DNA of 64,000 bases, from NCBI RefSeq assembly GCF_907164905.1, contig NZ_CAJRAF010000004.1:1-64000 (forward strand), written 5' to 3'. The notes beneath the pieces were generated by a model. The model ran no database searches and was not told where the DNA came from. It saw only the letters and a program-made list of their open reading frames with translations. Below, piece by piece: positions 46,452 to 55,993 of the stretch (the stretch's first letter is position 1; the number at the start of each line of letters is the position of its first letter). Origin of the DNA: Dyadobacter sp. CECT 9275 (GTDB lineage Bacteria > Bacteroidota > Bacteroidia > Cytophagales > Spirosomataceae). Made by a program: the position numbers and the translations under genes.

Positions 46452-47760
46452 AGTAGAAATTCCTAAGTATGATTTAAAAAGTGGAATTCTAAATATAAAA
46501 CTTAAAGAAGATAAAGGTGATTATTCTACAGTAAGTGTTGATTATAAAACATTATTGCCATTTGCAACTTCTGTGAATTCGGAAATTAGAGATTTCTTCT
46601 TTATAACATGTTCGGTTTATGGGATTGATCGATTTGTAAACCGAAAACAACATTCAGTTGATGGGTGGTCAAGAGAGCTAAATATATCATTCCCTGTTTC
46701 AGAACTAAAGGTTTGGAATAATGTCAAAAATGATTTGGAAGAACTTTTTTCTTTTCTGACTGGGGATTATTGGAGCATTAGTTTTTATAAATCTGATTTT
46801 ACAAATCCGGAAGTTGAATTATCGATTGATTTTAAGGAAAAGTATAAGCAATTAAACCTATTTTCAGGAGGCTTAGATTCTTTGATTGGAGCAGTTGATT
46901 TTTTAAGCACTCATCCTAAAGACAAAATTCTTCTAGCATCTCACTATGATCCCCAAATGAAAGGTCCTTTAAGTGACCAAAATATTTTGTTGGATAAATT
47001 AAAAGTTAAATACACGGGGCTTTTTGAACATACACCTTCTATAAAAGTAACTTTATCTCAAACAACTGCAAAACGAGAGACAACCTTTAGAAGCCGTTCG
47101 ATTTTATTCATTGGTATTGCACTTTTAGTTTCCCAAGGCAAGGAAGTTAGTGAAATTATTGTACCTGAAAATGGTTCGGTATCGCTGAATTATCCATTGA
47201 GTGCTTCAAGACGAACTTCTTGTAGTACGAGAACAACCCATTCATTTGTGTTAGATAAAACTAACTTGGTTCTAAGCAAACTAAATATTGTTAGTAACAT
47301 TTCTAACCCATATGAATTTATGACAAAAGGTGAAATGGTTGAAAATTGCAAAGACTTACAATTTTTAAAACAAATAATTGGATCTTCAAACTCATGTGGA
47401 AAGAGAGGTCATAGAAAAACTTGGACAAAGCGTTCTGCAACTCATTGTGGCGTGTGCATGCCTTGTATTTATCGCCAAGCATCATTGTTAAATCAAATTG
47501 ACAAAACAACTTATGGTAGCCATATAGATTCTTTAATACCTTTTAAACTGAAGAAAACTCAAGATGTAGGAATTTGCCTAGATTTTATTAAAAAAAATAT
47601 AACCAAAGATGATATTAAAACAGAATTAATAGTTAATGGTATAAAGAATATCAATAAATTGAATAAATATGTTGATGTAGTATGGCGAACAAGGATTGAA
47701 TTATCCAAATGGATTGACAAAAATGGTAATTCAGTCATAAAAACAAAAGCTGGGTTATAA
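46438..47760 (+). CDS. qatC: QatC, QueC-like PP-loop protein
   Basis: A 440-residue QueC-like protein. The N-terminal beta-rich region is followed by the ATP pyrophosphatase P-loop SGGLDS (residues 143-148) and the downstream AKRETTFRSRSILF helix. A zinc-binding cysteine cluster (SNSCGKRGHR...HCGVCMPCIYR, about 320-347) matches QueC. QueC makes 7-cyano-7-deazaguanine from carboxy-deazaguanine; in Qat a homologue is thought to modify a protein or nucleic-acid target. The stop is directly followed by the qatD ATG, so the genes are coupled. Confidence 0.92.
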   Translation: MKKIKVEIPKYDLKSGILNIKLKEDKGDYSTVSVDYKTLLPFATSVNSEIRDFFFITCSVYGIDRFVNRKQHSVDGWSRELNISFPVSELKVWNNVKNDLEELFSFLTGDYWSISFYKSDFTNPEVELSIDFKEKYKQLNLFSGGLDSLIGAVDFLSTHPKDKILLASHYDPQMKGPLSDQNILLDKLKVKYTGLFEHTPSIKVTLSQTTAKRETTFRSRSILFIGIALLVSQGKEVSEIIVPENGSVSLNYPLSASRRTSCSTRTTHSFVLDKTNLVLSKLNIVSNISNPYEFMTKGEMVENCKDLQFLKQIIGSSNSCGKRGHRKTWTKRSATHCGVCMPCIYRQASLLNQIDKTTYGSHIDSLIPFKLKKTQDVGICLDFIKKNITKDDIKTELIVNGIKNINKLNKYVDVVWRTRIELSKWIDKNGNSVIKTKAGL

Positions 47761-48489
47761 ATGTTAGATACTCATTGTCACATAGATTTATATAAAAATC
47801 CTAAAGTTATTTTAGATATATGCGAAAACAAAGGTATTACCGTTTTTTCGATGACAAATTTACCCAGTCATTTTGAGATGGGGCTACCTTTTTTCCAATC
47901 AAAAAAATATGTAAGGATGGCTTTAGGAATGCATCCCTTATATGCTACCCTACATAAAAACGAGTTTTCAAAATTTGAATCATACCTGTCTAAAACTTCA
48001 TATATTGGTGAAATTGGATTAGACTTTTCAAAAGAAGGTATTGAAACAAAAGATATTCAGCTAGCTTCATTTAATCGAATTTTAAAGTTGGTTTCTGATA
48101 AAAAGAAAATACTTAGTTTACATTCGAGAAAGGCAGAAAAGGAAGTTTTTGAATTATTAATACACTATAAAATTCAAAATGCAATTTTTCATTGGTATTC
48201 AGGAGGACTTAACTTAATTAAAAATATCTCAGATGAAGGTTATTATTTCTCCATTAATCCTGCGATGATAAAGTCAATATCTGGTCAAAAAATAATATCT
48301 AAAATACCAAAGGAAAATGTATTAACAGAAACGGATGGACCTTTTATTAACAAAGGAAATGAGCCTTTATTACCTGGCGAAGTTGAAGAAGTATTTGAGT
48401 ATTTATCAAAAATTTGGGATATCCCTATTTATGAAGTTCAGAAGATTATAAATATGAATTTCAGAAGATTAATAAGTAATTTGAAATAA
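47761..48489 (+). CDS. qatD: QatD, TatD-like metal-dependent DNase
   Basis: A 242-residue TatD-family protein. Metal ligands are apparent in DTHCHID (residues 3-9), GMHPL, GEIGLDF (about 84-90), LHSRKAEKEV (about 120), FHWYSGG (about 144) and TETDGPF (about 193). It completes qatABCD. TatD enzymes are 3'-5' DNases; within Qat the protein is required for defence. Slightly shorter than TatD (260) but with all ligands present. Operon end; no clear terminator follows on this strand. Confidence 0.9.
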   Translation: MLDTHCHIDLYKNPKVILDICENKGITVFSMTNLPSHFEMGLPFFQSKKYVRMALGMHPLYATLHKNEFSKFESYLSKTSYIGEIGLDFSKEGIETKDIQLASFNRILKLVSDKKKILSLHSRKAEKEVFELLIHYKIQNAIFHWYSGGLNLIKNISDEGYYFSINPAMIKSISGQKIISKIPKENVLTETDGPFINKGNEPLLPGEVEEVFEYLSKIWDIPIYEVQKIINMNFRRLISNLK

Positions 48490-48663
48490 AATTTGACCCT
48501 AGGTTGTTGGTAAACAGCTAAAAAAAACATTGTAGATATTTTTCTTTATAAAGACCTTTCATCGCTTGTTTTTGTAACTTTCAAAATCAGATTTGGTCTT
48601 TCATAATCCTGTCCTTTGTAATAGCCAAGGTTACAGCTTCAAAGCAAAAGCCAGTTCTTCCAT

Positions 48664-48714
48664 TTTACAAAAAAAATGATTAAGGGAAACTTATACAAAC
48701 TCCCCTTAATCATT
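48664..48714 (-). terminator. intrinsic terminator of the SIR2-Ago gene
   Basis: On the minus strand AATGATTAAGGG pairs with CCCTTAATCATT (48703-48714 and 48675-48686) and is followed by a T-run at 48664-48676. It sits 20 bp beyond the stop codon of the minus-strand gene. Confidence 0.85.
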
Positions 48715-48733
48715 ACTGATCGAATGAAATTTA

Positions 48734-51700
48734 TTATATAAAAAGCCTATAATCATAAGTCTTACCTTCAAATCTTGAAAGCAATTTTCCTATCCGGGCA
48801 ATTTGATTTGAAGAGTCAATTGTTGAGGGTAATTTAGAATACAAATCAAGTGAGTTCCAGTTCATTTTTGTTAACCCTAAAATTTCTGTTGCTATGGTAT
48901 TTATATTTGACTCCCCATAATGTTTCACAATTTTAATTGGGGCAGGAATACTTCTCCCACCTAGATAAAATTTATAATTAGTCTGTCTAACAGAGGGAAC
49001 GATTCCGTGTGTCCATAAAAGAGCAGTATGTTTATTTGTAACAATACAAGTTCCTCTTGATATTGGGAATCTATCAACCTGTAAGTTGTTTTGATAAACA
49101 CTCATTGCCACAAATCGTGCATCTACTTCATAGTTAATTTCTATCAGGTCGATTTTCTTTATTCCAGCTTTGTTAAGGCTAGCTTTTATACCGTTGATTT
49201 CATCTTCTGTAAACCGAGTTCTTTTATGAATAACCACTCGTTCTGGTAATTTATCAAGTGATTGATAGAATAGTTCTCTAATTGATACGCCGAACTGAAA
49301 CGCATCTTTGAAAGAAAGATAAGGATTGTTGCGGTTATCTAAAAAGTAGTTGTCAATTTTTGAAAGTCTGTACTTCAATCCTTGGCCGTTTGAATCATAA
49401 ATATGACTACAACCGATCACTACTTCAGATTTATTTTGAATGCGTGATATGCTATATCCAATTCCAGCGTAAGCAGTATTCTTTTCCTGACTATTTAAAA
49501 TCCAAGGGGTTCTTAGAGATTTCACATAAAAAGATAGAGAGAGCCACCAATAAATCTGACATTTTAATTTATCTTCTAATGTATCTTCTCTTATCAATTG
49601 TGTTGCAATCCCTTTTGAAGCTGAAAATGCTTTGATATAATCGTGTAAATCAAAACTCTCGCCTTCATAAATATAACTTTCAAAAGGTTGCCATTCTTCA
49701 GGAATAAATACTACAACAGTACTTTGACTTTGTGTGTTAGCAATCTGTTCAATTTTAGATGTTATCAATCTAGCTAATTTTAGAGCATTTTCATGATTCT
49801 GTAATTCATTATTTGCCCTAAAATCAACATCCATCCATTTCTCGTTACTCTCATAGGTAGGTATATTGATCGGTAAATTGAATGCTGATGCGAAACCGGG
49901 ATAATCAATTAAATAATCAGGATTAATATTTTCGGTTGAATGTTTGATCTGAATTTTGGAAAGAAAATCAAATAGCTTTTCTGCGTATAATTTACCACAA
50001 ATAACCGAGAGATTAACTTCATTAGTATAAATAACTCCATTAAGATTTACATCAAAAGGTCTGTTATTTACAAGCCCTCTCATTGGATGATAATCCTTAA
50101 ACTCAATATCGGTAGCTATATTTCTAAATATGAGTTGAGGTTCTAAAAATTGAACACCTTTAAACTGTGTTTGATTTCTGTTATAATTATTCGGGTTATA
50201 CGTTCTGAAATTAGGATCTAAAACATTAATTTCTCCATATGCCGTATTTGAAGATATTTGGAACTCAAACCCTGTTCCTGAGTTTTCTGGAAATTCAAAT
50301 TTTAATTTTTGATTTGGGAATAATATTCCATTCCAAAAACCAAGTAGTTCATCATACTTATCATTGAAAAGTTTTTCAAGTTTTCCCTTACTTAGTAATT
50401 GTTTTTGTTGTTTTGAAATCTCATCTATAGATGTTAAATAAACTGTTGGTACAAATGCTAAATATGCAAACTGCCTGTTCTTATCAAAATAAAATGAAAG
50501 CATTAAGGCTTTGTGGATGTTAATATTTCCGTATTTACTATCACTATTTTTAAGCCATATTTTATCTTTAAAATTTGTATCTATTTCGTATTTACTAGCA
50601 AAATATTTAAGTATTGCTTTTAGCATTAAAGATCTAAATACAGAAACGTTCTCAACATCAAACTTTGAAATATGCTCTCTTTTTATTTCTGATTTAAGAT
50701 GATTTTTGAAAGTCTTATCAATATCAGTTAATGTACCGATTGCAAATACTTTTCCTTTAAAAGGAACAGCACAAATATTTGTGTTTTTAGTGAGTTCTTT
50801 TAAAAATGTCCAAGGTCTTTCATTGTTATAATCAATCACAAATTGAAAGATTTCTTTTGGAAAAGTAACTGGGTGTAAGTTGCTCTTAATGTATTTATCG
50901 GCCTTTGTAAAATTTAGGCTAAACTCTGTTTTGGAATATTCATCATCATTTGAAGTTTCCAAAGCTTCTTGAATTTGTTTTTCTACAGCAGAATTTCCTT
51001 CAAATGCAGATTTAGTTAAGTGTATTAAGGTTTTGTCAAACCCGTCCGTTGATATGTAATAGGCTTCTCTTCCAGATTCTCTAATTTGTGCAATCAAATC
51101 GGAAACTTCCTGATTAATTTGGTCACCAAATCCACACCAGTATAATCTACCAGAACCTTTCTTTGAAAAAGCCTTTAAAATAGCATCCATTAGCGATTTA
51201 TCTCTACCACTATATCCGATAATAATTAAATTTTTATCTGTGTGATAAGTGGAAAATTGATCTTTAAAAGTTTCATCCTGATTATCTAGTTCTTTTTCAG
51301 TGTTTTTTAATGTGGAAAATTTGTAATCTCCGTGCAAAGCAATAGTTAATAATTCTTTACTGCTTTGATTTCTATATATTCTATCTGAATTGTCTAATGT
51401 AATTTCTATTGGTGTCAATTTGTTCTGATGGGCACAACGCACAATCAATCCGTCAAAATTTGTGGTCCAAACAGATTTTGCAATATTATGTTCTGCTAAA
51501 AGACAAAGCAATCGATATCCTATATATGGTTCCTTAGTTTCAATTAGACTGAAAAAATATTTTCGCCTATCGTCAGGAATGGGATATGCTTTTTCTGCGT
51601 AAAAAGAATATTCTTCAGTAGAATCAAGCTTAGGATATTGTCCTTGATTATCTAACCAATTTTGGATACTTTTCCTAACAGATTCATTTTTGTGATTTTT

Positions 51701-51892
51701 GTAAAACTCCGCAGAATTTATATTTTTTGATAGATAAATATCTTTTTTCCATTCCCAAATACAATCGTAAGCAGATTGTATTCCAGAACTAATTGAAGCT
51801 CCTGCACCTAGTAAAAAAGAATGAGGTACATCTATATTTCTTTTAAATGACCTTAAAAAAGCGTCGTATTCAAGTTGTATATTTTCTGTCAT
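48734..51892 (-). CDS. fused SIR2-APAZ-Ago, single-chain short prokaryotic Argonaute defence protein
   Basis: A 1052-residue protein combining what are usually two genes. The N-terminal SIR2-like domain has FLLGAGASISSG (26-37), WTTNFDG (142-148) and LHGD (186-189, catalytic His187), and GYSGRD (226-231). APAZ-like and N/L regions are inferred for about 300-640. A MID-PIWI C-terminus follows: VKSLRTPWIL, YAGIGYS (808-814), RVVIHKRT (885-892) and LWTHGIVPSV. PIWI catalytic aspartates are absent: Gly in YAGIGYS and Arg/Thr after HK, as in inactive short Agos. In SPARSA systems RNA-guided DNA recognition by Ago triggers SIR2 NAD(P)+ depletion, killing plasmid- or phage-bearing cells. Encoded opposite to tra and qat, with its own terminator. 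Domain call is confident, target specificity unknown. Confidence 0.88.
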   Translation of the reverse strand: MTENIQLEYDAFLRSFKRNIDVPHSFLLGAGASISSGIQSAYDCIWEWKKDIYLSKNINSAEFYKNHKNESVRKSIQNWLDNQGQYPKLDSTEEYSFYAEKAYPIPDDRRKYFFSLIETKEPYIGYRLLCLLAEHNIAKSVWTTNFDGLIVRCAHQNKLTPIEITLDNSDRIYRNQSSKELLTIALHGDYKFSTLKNTEKELDNQDETFKDQFSTYHTDKNLIIIGYSGRDKSLMDAILKAFSKKGSGRLYWCGFGDQINQEVSDLIAQIRESGREAYYISTDGFDKTLIHLTKSAFEGNSAVEKQIQEALETSNDDEYSKTEFSLNFTKADKYIKSNLHPVTFPKEIFQFVIDYNNERPWTFLKELTKNTNICAVPFKGKVFAIGTLTDIDKTFKNHLKSEIKREHISKFDVENVSVFRSLMLKAILKYFASKYEIDTNFKDKIWLKNSDSKYGNINIHKALMLSFYFDKNRQFAYLAFVPTVYLTSIDEISKQQKQLLSKGKLEKLFNDKYDELLGFWNGILFPNQKLKFEFPENSGTGFEFQISSNTAYGEINVLDPNFRTYNPNNYNRNQTQFKGVQFLEPQLIFRNIATDIEFKDYHPMRGLVNNRPFDVNLNGVIYTNEVNLSVICGKLYAEKLFDFLSKIQIKHSTENINPDYLIDYPGFASAFNLPINIPTYESNEKWMDVDFRANNELQNHENALKLARLITSKIEQIANTQSQSTVVVFIPEEWQPFESYIYEGESFDLHDYIKAFSASKGIATQLIREDTLEDKLKCQIYWWLSLSFYVKSLRTPWILNSQEKNTAYAGIGYSISRIQNKSEVVIGCSHIYDSNGQGLKYRLSKIDNYFLDNRNNPYLSFKDAFQFGVSIRELFYQSLDKLPERVVIHKRTRFTEDEINGIKASLNKAGIKKIDLIEINYEVDARFVAMSVYQNNLQVDRFPISRGTCIVTNKHTALLWTHGIVPSVRQTNYKFYLGGRSIPAPIKIVKHYGESNINTIATEILGLTKMNWNSLDLYSKLPSTIDSSNQIARIGKLLSRFEGKTYDYRLFI

Positions 51893-52179
51893 AATTTGTC
51901 AGTCCAAGTCTTTTTGAGAGTCGATAAGATGGTTAAAATAATAGTGAAATTGATTTTCAGTTAATTCAAAGCGCATATCAATGCAGGGTGAGATAAGTGA
52001 GTGAATTAGTTGAAAACATAAAACAGCTAATATAACATATTTCAGTATTTGAACGGCCACCCACCGCCAAACAATTCCTCTGACTGCCACTTTTTTATAA
52101 CGTCTTGATTTCTGAAACACCTTTGTCCCGAAAGCTCGCAAGGTGCGGGTTAAGGATAACAAAATAATGTGTTTCAATT
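51893..52179. other. promoter-bearing gap between SIR2-Ago and traE
   Basis: 287 bp with divergent orientation. A 92-codon minus-strand frame (51899-52177) ends 6 bp ahead of the Ago start; only its C-terminal 25 codons (MRFELTENQFHYYF...) look protein-like, so a short leader peptide is possible. GCCACCCACCGCCAAAC (52056-52072) is a degenerate copy of the interspersed motif. A promoter for traE must lie here because the cargo separates it from traA. Confidence 0.5.
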
Positions 52180-52485
52180 ATGAAAAAACAAAGAAAAAAA
52201 GTATTGCTGGCAGCCGTGGCTATGCTGTCAGGAATTGGTGCTTTCGCACAGGGAAACGGTACAGCAGGTATCAACGAGGCTACCCAAATGGTAACCTCTT
52301 ATTTCGACCCAGCAACCCAATTAATTTACGCCATCGGTGCGGTCGTCGGGTTAATCGGAGGTGTTAAGGTGTACAATAAATTCAGCTCAGGCGACCCCGA
52401 CACATCGAAGACTGCGGCAAGCTGGTTCGGTGCGTGTATCTTCTTAATCGTAGCGGCTACCATCCTCCGTTCATTCTTCCTTTAA
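52180..52485 (+). CDS. traE: TraE, DUF4134 (VirB2-like) protein
   Basis: A 101-residue small membrane protein. Signal-peptide-like start (KKVLLAAVAMLSGIGAFAQG), then helices at about 46-66 (QLIYAIGAVVGLIGGVKVY) and 82-101 (WFGACIFLIVAATILRSFFL). DUF4134, the TraE component of Bacteroidota type IV secretion, considered the pilin-like subunit. It is the first gene after the defence insertion, so it restarts the second half of the tra operon. Confidence 0.9.
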   Translation: MKKQRKKVLLAAVAMLSGIGAFAQGNGTAGINEATQMVTSYFDPATQLIYAIGAVVGLIGGVKVYNKFSSGDPDTSKTAASWFGACIFLIVAATILRSFFL

Positions 52486-52495
52486 TCCTTTGCTT

Positions 52496-52828
52496 ATGAA
52501 CAATTACAACATAAACAAAGGCATCGGGAGAACGGTGGAATTTAAAGGTTTGAAAGCGCAATACCTTTTCATCTTCGCTGGCGGACTACTCGGTACGCTC
52601 ATCTTCGTGATGATACTGTATATGGCAGGCGTAAACTCTTACATCTGCCTGTTTCTCGGAGCAGGCGGTGCTTCGCTGATTGTGTGGCAGACCTTTTCGC
52701 TGAACAGGAAATATGGTGAACACGGATTAATGAAAATAGCCGCTAATAAAAGGCATCCCCGCTACATCATCTGCCGCAAGCCCATACACCGCTATTTAAA
52801 ATTCACTCCTAAATCGAATGTCCTATGA
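52496..52828 (+). CDS. traF: TraF, DUF4133 (VirB3-like) protein
   Basis: A 110-residue protein, start MNNYNINKGIGR at ATG 52496, two residues inside a longer frame. Two membrane helices (about 22-42, YLFIFAGGLLGTLIFVMILY; 46-66, YICLFLGAGGASLIVW) and a basic C-terminal tail (HPRYIICRKPIHRYLKF). DUF4133, TraF. Its end overlaps the traG start by 4 bp (ATGA), translational coupling. Confidence 0.9.
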   Translation: MNNYNINKGIGRTVEFKGLKAQYLFIFAGGLLGTLIFVMILYMAGVNSYICLFLGAGGASLIVWQTFSLNRKYGEHGLMKIAANKRHPRYIICRKPIHRYLKFTPKSNVL

Positions 52829-55329
52829 GAAACGTTGCAAAAACTACAACGCTGGAAAACAAATTTCCGTTGTTGGCAGTAGAAAACAACTGTATTCTTT
52901 CCAAAGATGCAGACATTACCGCCTGTTTTGAATTGCGTTTGCCGGAACTGTTTACGGTCGCTTCTGCGGAATATGAAGCCATTCATTCCGCTTGGCACAA
53001 GGCTATCAAGACCTTGCCTGATTTTACAGTTATTCACAAACAGGATTGGTATATTAAGGAAAGCTATACGCCCAATTTGGCAATCGAAGACCAGAGCTTT
53101 TTATCGAAGTCTTACCAACGTCATTTTAATGAGCGACCGTTCCTAAACCATTACTGCTACCTCTTTTTAACCAAGACAACTAAAGAGCGTATGCGTATGC
53201 AAAGTAATTTTTCATCGCTTTGCAAAGGTTCGCTGATACCAAAGGAAATCAGGAACAAGGAAACGATACACCGCTTTATGGAAGCGGTGGCACAGTTTGA
53301 ACGTATCGTAAACGATAGCGGTTTCATAACCCTGAAACGTCTTACCGAAGATGACATTATCGGAACGGACGAAAAACAGGGATTATTGGAACAGTACCTT
53401 ACGCTATCAAGGGAAGCTGGAACACCGATGCAGGACATCGCTCTCGGAACGGAAGAAGTCCGTATCGGGAACAAAAGGTTGAGCCTGCACACCTTGTCCG
53501 ATACTGACGATTTACCCGGAACGGTATCGGCTGATACCCGTTTTGAAAAGCTATCTACCGACCGAAGTGATTGCCGTTTGTCATTCGCCGCACCTGTGGG
53601 CTTGTTGTTAAACTGCAACCACATTTACAACCAATATTTGTTTTTGGATAACAGCGAAGCCAATCTACAAAAGTTTGAGAAGTCCGCAAGGAATATGCAC
53701 TCTTTGGCAAGGTATAGCCGTGCCAATCAGATTAACAAAGAGTGGATAGAAAAGTACCTGAACGAAGCCCACAGTTTTGGGCTATCTTCTGTTCGTGCGC
53801 ACTTCAACATTATGGCGTGGTCGGATGATGCGGCAGAACTGAAACAGCTAAAAAATGATTGTGGTAGTGCTTTAGCATTGATGGAATGTAAACCCAGACA
53901 CAACACTACCGATGTAGCAACATTGTACTGGGCAGGAATACCGGGTAATGCAGGTGATTTTCCCGCAGAGGAAAGTTTTTACACCTTTATCGAACCTGCA
54001 TTATGCTTCTTCACGGAAGAAACCAATTACCACAATTCGCCTTCGCCATTCGGTATCAAAATGGCTGACCGCCTGACCGGAAAGCCTATCCATTTGGATA
54101 TATCGGATTTGCCTATGAAGCGTGGCATAATCACAAACCGGAACAAGTTTATACTCGGTCCATCGGGAAGTGGTAAATCGTTCTTCACAAACCATATGGT
54201 TAGGCAGTATTACGAGCAAGGCGCTCACGTTTTGCTTGTGGACACCGGAAATTCTTATCAAGGTTTGTGCGAACTCATTAAAGGTAAAACCAAAGGCGAA
54301 GACGGTGTTTACTTTACTTATACAGAAGACAACCCAATTGCCTTTAATCCTTTCTATACCGATGATGGCGTATTCGATATTGAGAAGCGTGAAAGTATCA
54401 AGACTTTGATACTGACACTCTGGAAACGTGATGATGAACCACCAACCCGTTCAGAAGAAGTAGCATTATCGAATGCTGTATCAGGCTATATCGAGCGCAT
54501 CAAACAGGAAGATATTTATCCATCATTCAATGGCTTCTATGAGTATGTAAAAGGCGATTACCGCAAGGTACTCGAAGAAAAACAGGTAAGGGAAAAAGAC
54601 TTTGACATTGCCAATTTCCTTAACGTACTCGAACCCTACTACAAGGGCGGTGAGTATGATTATTTGCTCAATTCCGATAAGCAGTTAGACCTGCTTTCCA
54701 AACGCTTTATTGTCTTTGAAATTGATGCGATAAAAGACCATAAAATCCTCTTTCCCATAGTTACCATTATCATTATGGAAGTCTTCATTAACAAGATGCG
54801 TAGGCTGAAAGGTATTCGCAAACTCATCTTAATTGAAGAGGCTTGGAAAGCGATTGCCAAAGAAGGAATGGCAGAATACATCAAGTATCTCTTTAAGACC
54901 GTCCGCAAATTCTTCGGAGAAGCGATTGTCGTAACGCAAGAGGTCGATGATATTATCCAATCGCCTATCGTCAAAGAAAGTATCATCAATAACTCTGACT
55001 GTAAAATCCTTTTAGACCAACGAAAGTATATGAACAAGTTTGATGATATACAGGCGATGTTGGGGCTTACAGATAAGGAAAAAGGGCAGGTACTTTCTAT
55101 CAATATGAACAACGATGCAAGCCGACTTTACAAAGAGGTTTGGATAGGCTTAGGTGGTACGCACTCGGCAGTCTATGCCACCGAAGTTAGTTTGGAGGAA
55201 TACCTTGCTTACACCACCGAAGAAACCGAAAAAATGGAAGTGATGCAGCTTGCTGCTGAACTGGACGGCAATGTAGAACTCGCCATTAAGCATATCGCAA
55301 TGCAAAGGCGGGACAAAGTAAATCAATAG
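52825..55329 (+). CDS. traG: TraG, VirB4-type conjugation ATPase
   Basis: An 834-residue VirB4-family ATPase that powers the type IV apparatus. Walker A LGPSGSGKSFFTNHMV (about 443-458) and Walker B region LILIEEAWKAIAKEGM (about 670), followed by VVTQEVDDIIQSP, which is typical of VirB4 motif D. The N-terminal CagE/VirB4-like domain lies before 420. Full family length. It overlaps the traF stop. The most diagnostic T4SS gene in the block. Confidence 0.95.
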   Translation: MRNVAKTTTLENKFPLLAVENNCILSKDADITACFELRLPELFTVASAEYEAIHSAWHKAIKTLPDFTVIHKQDWYIKESYTPNLAIEDQSFLSKSYQRHFNERPFLNHYCYLFLTKTTKERMRMQSNFSSLCKGSLIPKEIRNKETIHRFMEAVAQFERIVNDSGFITLKRLTEDDIIGTDEKQGLLEQYLTLSREAGTPMQDIALGTEEVRIGNKRLSLHTLSDTDDLPGTVSADTRFEKLSTDRSDCRLSFAAPVGLLLNCNHIYNQYLFLDNSEANLQKFEKSARNMHSLARYSRANQINKEWIEKYLNEAHSFGLSSVRAHFNIMAWSDDAAELKQLKNDCGSALALMECKPRHNTTDVATLYWAGIPGNAGDFPAEESFYTFIEPALCFFTEETNYHNSPSPFGIKMADRLTGKPIHLDISDLPMKRGIITNRNKFILGPSGSGKSFFTNHMVRQYYEQGAHVLLVDTGNSYQGLCELIKGKTKGEDGVYFTYTEDNPIAFNPFYTDDGVFDIEKRESIKTLILTLWKRDDEPPTRSEEVALSNAVSGYIERIKQEDIYPSFNGFYEYVKGDYRKVLEEKQVREKDFDIANFLNVLEPYYKGGEYDYLLNSDKQLDLLSKRFIVFEIDAIKDHKILFPIVTIIIMEVFINKMRRLKGIRKLILIEEAWKAIAKEGMAEYIKYLFKTVRKFFGEAIVVTQEVDDIIQSPIVKESIINNSDCKILLDQRKYMNKFDDIQAMLGLTDKEKGQVLSINMNNDASRLYKEVWIGLGGTHSAVYATEVSLEEYLAYTTEETEKMEVMQLAAELDGNVELAIKHIAMQRRDKVNQ

Positions 55330-55358
55330 TCAATTAACAATTTAAAAATTCAGAAACA

Positions 55359-55991
55359 ATGAAAAAAGTATTGTATCTGGTGTGTACGGCACTAATGCTC
55401 GCCGTAGCACCGTCAGCGAAAGCTCAATTTGTAGTAACTGACCCTGCAAATCTGGCATCAGGAATTATCAACAGTGCGAACGAAATCATACAGACTTCTT
55501 CCACCGTGAGCAATGTCGTAAAGAACTTCAACGAAGTGAAAAAAGTGTACGATCAGGGCAAGGAATATTACGACAAGCTAAAAGCTATCAACAACCTTGT
55601 GAAAGATGCCCGTAAAGTACAGCAAACCGTATTGTTGGTAGGCGATGTGTCCGAAATATATGTTCAGAACTTTGGAAAAATGATGAACGATCCCAATTTC
55701 ACACCACAGGAATTGGTTGCAATCGGCAATGGTTATTCGGCACTGCTCAATGAAAGTACCGAACTGCTGAAAGAATTGAAGCAAATTATAACCTCTTCAA
55801 GCCTTTCGCTAAACGACAAAGAGCGTATGGATATTATTGATCGTGTGTACAAAGAGGTAAAGGATTACCACAGCCTTGTACGCTACTACACTAATAAGAA
55901 CATTTCTGTAAGCTACCTAAGAGCGAAAAAGAAAAACGACGCACAGAGAGTTCTTGAACTCTACGGAACTTCTAACCAAAAATACTGGTAA
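55359..55991 (+). CDS. traI: TraI, DUF4141 protein
   Basis: A 210-residue DUF4141 (TraI-type) protein with a signal peptide (MKKVLYLVCTALMLAVAPS, AKAQF cleavage region around 20-23). The helical middle (VSNVVKNFNEVKKVYDQGKE) is followed by EIYVQNFGKMMNDPNFTPQE. Resembles VirB5-like pilus-tip or periplasmic component in secretion. 29 bp after traG, 2 bp before traJ. Confidence 0.88.
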   Translation: MKKVLYLVCTALMLAVAPSAKAQFVVTDPANLASGIINSANEIIQTSSTVSNVVKNFNEVKKVYDQGKEYYDKLKAINNLVKDARKVQQTVLLVGDVSEIYVQNFGKMMNDPNFTPQELVAIGNGYSALLNESTELLKELKQIITSSSLSLNDKERMDIIDRVYKEVKDYHSLVRYYTNKNISVSYLRAKKKNDAQRVLELYGTSNQKYW

Positions 55992-55993
55992 AA

